This document shows, in pieces, positions 27,427 to 29,824 of a DNA stretch of 29,824 nt (position 1 is its first letter; every line of letters starts with the position of its first letter). The stretch is from an uncultured Eubacteriales bacterium (lineage in GTDB: Bacteria > Bacillota > Clostridia > Christensenellales > Aristaeellaceae): NCBI GenBank assembly GCA_900553265.1, contig USDD01000024.1, positions 1-29,824 of the forward strand, written 5' to 3'. The position numbers and the translations under genes were made by a program. The notes beneath the pieces were generated by a model that searched no databases, had not been told where the DNA came from, and saw only the letters and a list, made by a program, of their open reading frames with translations.

Positions 27427-27461
27427 GCAGGCCGCGTCGATCTCGGCGCGGCCTGCTTTTT
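27427..27461 (+). terminator. Intrinsic terminator of the glmM operon
   Basis: GCAGGCCGCG (27427-27436) pairs with CGCGGCCTGC (27447-27456), followed by TTTTT. Confidence 0.9.
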
Positions 27462-27474
27462 CAGCGGAATTGTC

Positions 27475-27648
27475 TTACTTGCAGCGATAGCTGGCACACA
27501 TGCTCTCCTCGCTGGCCTTGCCGGAGCAGCAGTCCTGGCACGGCTCCACCTGGATGGAATTCAGAGAGCAATACTCCTGGTCGTCGCAGCGGAAGGCGCA
27601 GCTGGTCACGCGGCAGCGAATTTCATGGTTCGGCTTTTTCTGAGACAT
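27475..27648 (-). CDS. DUF1540 small cysteine-rich protein
   Basis: A 57-residue protein with nine cysteines (C12, C17, C21, C27, C37, C40, C41, C51, C56), showing the DUF1540 pattern IRCRVTSCAFRCDDQEYC and ending MCASYRCK. Such proteins are common in Clostridia and probably bind metal; function unknown. The ATG at 27648 follows GGGAGG at about 7 nt; the frame is open upstream to 27708 without a ribosome site. It is convergent with glmM. Confidence 0.85.
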   Translation of the reverse strand: MSQKKPNHEIRCRVTSCAFRCDDQEYCSLNSIQVEPCQDCCSGKASEESMCASYRCK

Positions 27649-27772
27649 GGATATTTCCTCCCTCAATGAATGATTTGCTGTTCTCAGCGCTTCTATTGTC
27701 CCCCGCATCGCGCAAACGATGCAAAATAATTTTTCCGCAACAGTAAATGTTTATTATATTTACATATGTCTA

Positions 27773-27801
27773 TTGACAGATACGGCAATCCGAGTTATAC
27801 T
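27773..27801 (+). promoter_or_regulatory. tRNA-Lys promoter
   Basis: TTGACA (27773-27778), 17 bp, TATACT (27796-27801); the tRNA begins 20 bp further on. Confidence 0.9.
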
Positions 27802-27820
27802 ATACAAGTCGATTGGACAT

Positions 27821-27896
27821 GCACCTTTAGCTCAGTTGGTAGAGCACCTGACTCTTAATCAGGGTGTCCAGGGTTCGAGCCCCTGAAGGTGTACCA
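27821..27896 (+). tRNA. tRNA-Lys (anticodon CTT)
   Basis: The acceptor strands GCACCTT (27821-27827) and AAGGTGT (27886-27892) pair, with CCA encoded at 27894-27896. The anticodon stem CCTGA/TCAGG (27847-27851, 27859-27863) holds the loop CTCTTAA, giving anticodon CTT at 27854-27856. The T loop reads GGTTCGAGC. Confidence 0.97.
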
Positions 27897-27900
27897 CTTC

Positions 27901-27940
27901 AAAACCGCTGTGCCGCAAGGCTTTCAGCGGTTTTATTGTT
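27901..27940 (+). terminator. Terminator after tRNA-Lys
   Basis: AAAACCGCTG (27901-27910) pairs with CAGCGGTTTT (27925-27934), followed by ATTGTTT. Confidence 0.8.
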
Positions 27941-28070
27941 TATCGCTCCACCACTGTCCCTCCGTTTGTGCAACTTTTTTGCCGCTTTGTCTTTCGAACA
28001 AGCCCTCGGTTTTTTTGCGGAATTCGAGCCATCCGCCTCTCGTTGAGGCACTTTGCAAGGAGGTTTATCC

Positions 28071-29534
28071 ATGAAACGCTTGCGAATTCTTCTGACTCTT
28101 CTCTTTGTCGCGCTGCTTCTGCTGCCCACCGCGCTGGCCGCCGTGGATGGGGACTTTGAATACCAGGAGCTGGACGACGGCACGGTAATCCTCACCAATT
28201 ATAAGGGCGGCGAAAAGGACCTGGCGTTCCCCGAGGAGCTGGGCGGAAAGACCGTCTCCACGCTGAGCACCGACGCTTTTTCCCGCTGCAGCGAGCTTCG
28301 CAGCGTCACCATTCCCCTCTCGATCGTTGAGATCATCGAAAACCCGTTCCGCCCCTGGGACGGCAGCAATCCGTTCCTCTGCTGCGAGAGCCTGGAGGCC
28401 ATCCACGTCTCGCCCGACCATCCGACGCTGGCCGAGATCGACGGCGTTCTGTTCCGCAAAGCCGAAAAGCAGCTTCTCTCCTACCCCGCAGCCAAGGAAG
28501 GCGCCAGCTACGACGTGCCGCAGGGCATCGCCGCCATTGAGGACGAGGCATTCAGCGGCAACGACAAGCTTCGGAGCGTCTCCCTTCCCGACAGCGTTCT
28601 CACCGTCGGCCGTAATCCGTTTTACGGCTGCCTCCATCTGCTGGAGATTACGGTGGCCGAAGGAAATCCGGCGCTGTCCGCCGTCGATGGCGTGCTGTTC
28701 CGCACCGAGGACAGGCATCTGGTCAGCTACCCTGCCGGTCTGAAGAAGGCCGACTACGCCGTCCCTGATGGCACGGTGAGCATCGGCGAAAGGGCGTTTT
28801 ACCAGTGCGACGCGCTGGAGAGCGTCGTCCTTCCCGACAGCGTGACCGAAATCGGCGAAGAAGCGTTCAATTTCTGCACGTCGCTGAAAAATCTCAAAAT
28901 GTCCGACGGCGTCACGAAAATCGGCGGCAGCGCGTTCCAGCACTGCGAATCTCTCGGCGAAGCGACGCTCCCGGACGGCCTCGAGCACATCGGCGAGTAC
29001 GCCTTCAGCTACTGTTCGTCGCTGAAAAGCATCGCCATTCCAAGCAGCGCAACGGAAATCGGCGAAGCCGCGTTCGCCCACAATGCGCTTCTGATGAGCG
29101 CGACCCTCGGCGACGGAGCGACCTGCGTCGTCCAGTACATGTTCTACGACTGCTCCGCGCTGGAGAGCGTCGTTCTCCCGGACAGCGTCTCGGTCATCGG
29201 GACAAGGGCGTTCTACTCCTGCCGCGACATGACGGACATTGCGCTCCCGAAGGGCCTGACTACCGTCGAATACGAGGCTTTCGCCCTCTGCAGCGCATTG
29301 ACCGACGTCGAGCTTCCCAACGGCCTGACCGCCATCGGCGAAGGCGCTTTCAACCGATGCGGCGCGCTGAGCAGCCTGACAATTCCGGACAGCGTGACGG
29401 AAATCGGCGAGGATGCGTTCGAAAAATGCTCGAACCTTCAGCTGACCGTCAGCCGCGGCTCCTGCGCGGCCCAATATGCCGAGGAAAACAGCATTCCCTT
29501 CACCTATCCCGACGCGAACGACTGGTTGAACTGA
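28071..29534 (+). CDS. Secreted BspA-like leucine-rich repeat protein (LRR_5)
   Basis: The 487-residue protein has a signal peptide (MKRLRILLTLLFVALLLLPTALA, about 1-23, cut after ALA) and about 12 LRR_5 repeats of 22-23 residues with the core pattern LPDSVTEIGEEAFxxCxxL. Several repeats near residues 95-130 and 185-220 are longer and carry GVLFR and SYPA, a variant block seen twice. There is no sortase signal or membrane anchor at the C-terminus (ends DANDWLN), so it is probably released. BspA-like proteins bind host or bacterial surface ligands in some species; the ligand here is unknown. AAGGAGG precedes the ATG; I see no clear promoter between the tRNA terminator and the gene. Confidence 0.88.
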   Translation: MKRLRILLTLLFVALLLLPTALAAVDGDFEYQELDDGTVILTNYKGGEKDLAFPEELGGKTVSTLSTDAFSRCSELRSVTIPLSIVEIIENPFRPWDGSNPFLCCESLEAIHVSPDHPTLAEIDGVLFRKAEKQLLSYPAAKEGASYDVPQGIAAIEDEAFSGNDKLRSVSLPDSVLTVGRNPFYGCLHLLEITVAEGNPALSAVDGVLFRTEDRHLVSYPAGLKKADYAVPDGTVSIGERAFYQCDALESVVLPDSVTEIGEEAFNFCTSLKNLKMSDGVTKIGGSAFQHCESLGEATLPDGLEHIGEYAFSYCSSLKSIAIPSSATEIGEAAFAHNALLMSATLGDGATCVVQYMFYDCSALESVVLPDSVSVIGTRAFYSCRDMTDIALPKGLTTVEYEAFALCSALTDVELPNGLTAIGEGAFNRCGALSSLTIPDSVTEIGEDAFEKCSNLQLTVSRGSCAAQYAEENSIPFTYPDANDWLN

Positions 29535-29611
29535 TCTCAGCTCACACATCTCTTTGCCGCATGCCAGAAGACCCAACGCCCGAAATACCGGCTCAAAGAG
29601 ATAACATCGGC

Positions 29612-29776
29612 CTGAAAATCAGTCAGATTGGTTATTTCTTTGCACAGGCTGTCGAAGAGCAGTCCGGCGCCACATCGATTTTCCACAAAAGATGCTCCTT
29701 GCGGTACCAGCATATCCGTGCACAGCATCTCGACCTCCTGTCGCCGCTCCGTTCCTTTCCTCGGTATTCTCACCAC
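29612..29776 (-). pseudogene. Frameshifted N-terminal remnant of an IS1182-like transposase
   Basis: On the minus strand one frame gives RRQEVEMLCTDMLVPQ and, from about 29700, the next frame continues KEHLLWKIDVAP (29700 down to about 29665). Joined, they match the start of IS1182-type transposases, (Q)EMxCxxxLVPxxHLLRKIDAA. The original frame resumes the similarity weakly with LCKEI. Frame breaks and the absence of any catalytic part mark it as a decayed remnant. The region 29535-29824 has no other gene; 29789-29804 shares 16 bp with the MITE-like element at 2039-2054. Confidence 0.5.
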
Positions 29777-29788
29777 CTTCTCCTAATA

Positions 29789-29804
29789 ATGCCGCAGATG
29801 GCGG
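29789..29804 (+). repeat. 16-bp match to the interior of the MITE-like element
   Basis: ATGCCGCAGATGGCGG is identical to 2039-2054. Bases on either side do not match, so it is either a fragment of another copy cut by decay or a chance match next to the transposase remnant. Confidence 0.45.
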
Positions 29805-29824
29805 CCTTTGGGACGGGCTGAGGC

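Noticed and set aside
27649..27708. Forespore sigma-F/G promoter before the DUF1540 gene (GGGGACAATA resembles a -10)
   Set aside because: No matching -35 at the right distance; the match may be chance.

Overview
The window comes from a high-GC, spore-forming member of the Clostridia (Bacillota). The evidence is a sigma-K with a pro-sequence, a glmS-type ribozyme, RNase J, a YlbF-family protein, DUF1540 and DUF6106-type proteins, Gram-positive extended -10 promoters (TGTGnTATAAT) and strong AGGAGG ribosome sites. Several genes start with TTG or GTG. I cannot name the genus; a gut lineage near Christensenellales or Oscillospirales is a guess.

Layout. 1-3.8 kb (minus): two translational GTPases, prfC then typA, separated by a 168-bp MITE-like element whose terminal repeat carries the prfC stop codon; a five-codon leader ORF precedes prfC. 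4.0-5.8 kb (plus): a divergent DprA-like gene and a GNAT/YoaP-type acetyltransferase. 6.1-10.4 kb (minus): rnj, ylbF-family, mltG, then sigK. 10.4-17.1 kb (minus): one tight operon of DUF6106-type membrane protein, cysteine desulfurase, thiI, mrfA helicase, YcaQ/AlkX-like DNA glycosylase and thioredoxin. 17.3-18.7 kb (plus): a zinc-ribbon membrane protein. 18.9-21.3 kb (plus): GNAT and a DUF4965 glutaminase-like protein. 21.3-23.3 kb (minus): a secreted L,D-transpeptidase with four peptidoglycan-binding repeats. 23.4-24.8 kb (plus): MarR-degV with two near-identical operators. 24.9-27.4 kb (plus): a strong promoter, a glmS ribozyme, a GlmU-like acetyltransferase and glmM. 27.4-29.8 kb: DUF1540 protein (minus), tRNA-Lys, a secreted LRR protein and a frameshifted transposase remnant.

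The most notable observation is the glmS ribozyme, which senses glucosamine-6-phosphate. It sits upstream of glmM and a lone GlmU-type left-handed beta-helix acetyltransferase, with no glmS in the window. The two enzymes would catalyse the next two steps from the sensed metabolite, so the control logic is inverted relative to classic glmS feedback. A second AGCGCC strand 30 nt upstream could compete with the ribozyme's own 5' strand. The second notable system is the translationally coupled mrfA-glycosylase pair, a probable DNA crosslink or adduct repair module. Its operon shares a 35-bp promoter/leader element (34/35 identical) with the DprA-like gene 13 kb away. All functional calls rest on reading motifs by eye; no searches were run.
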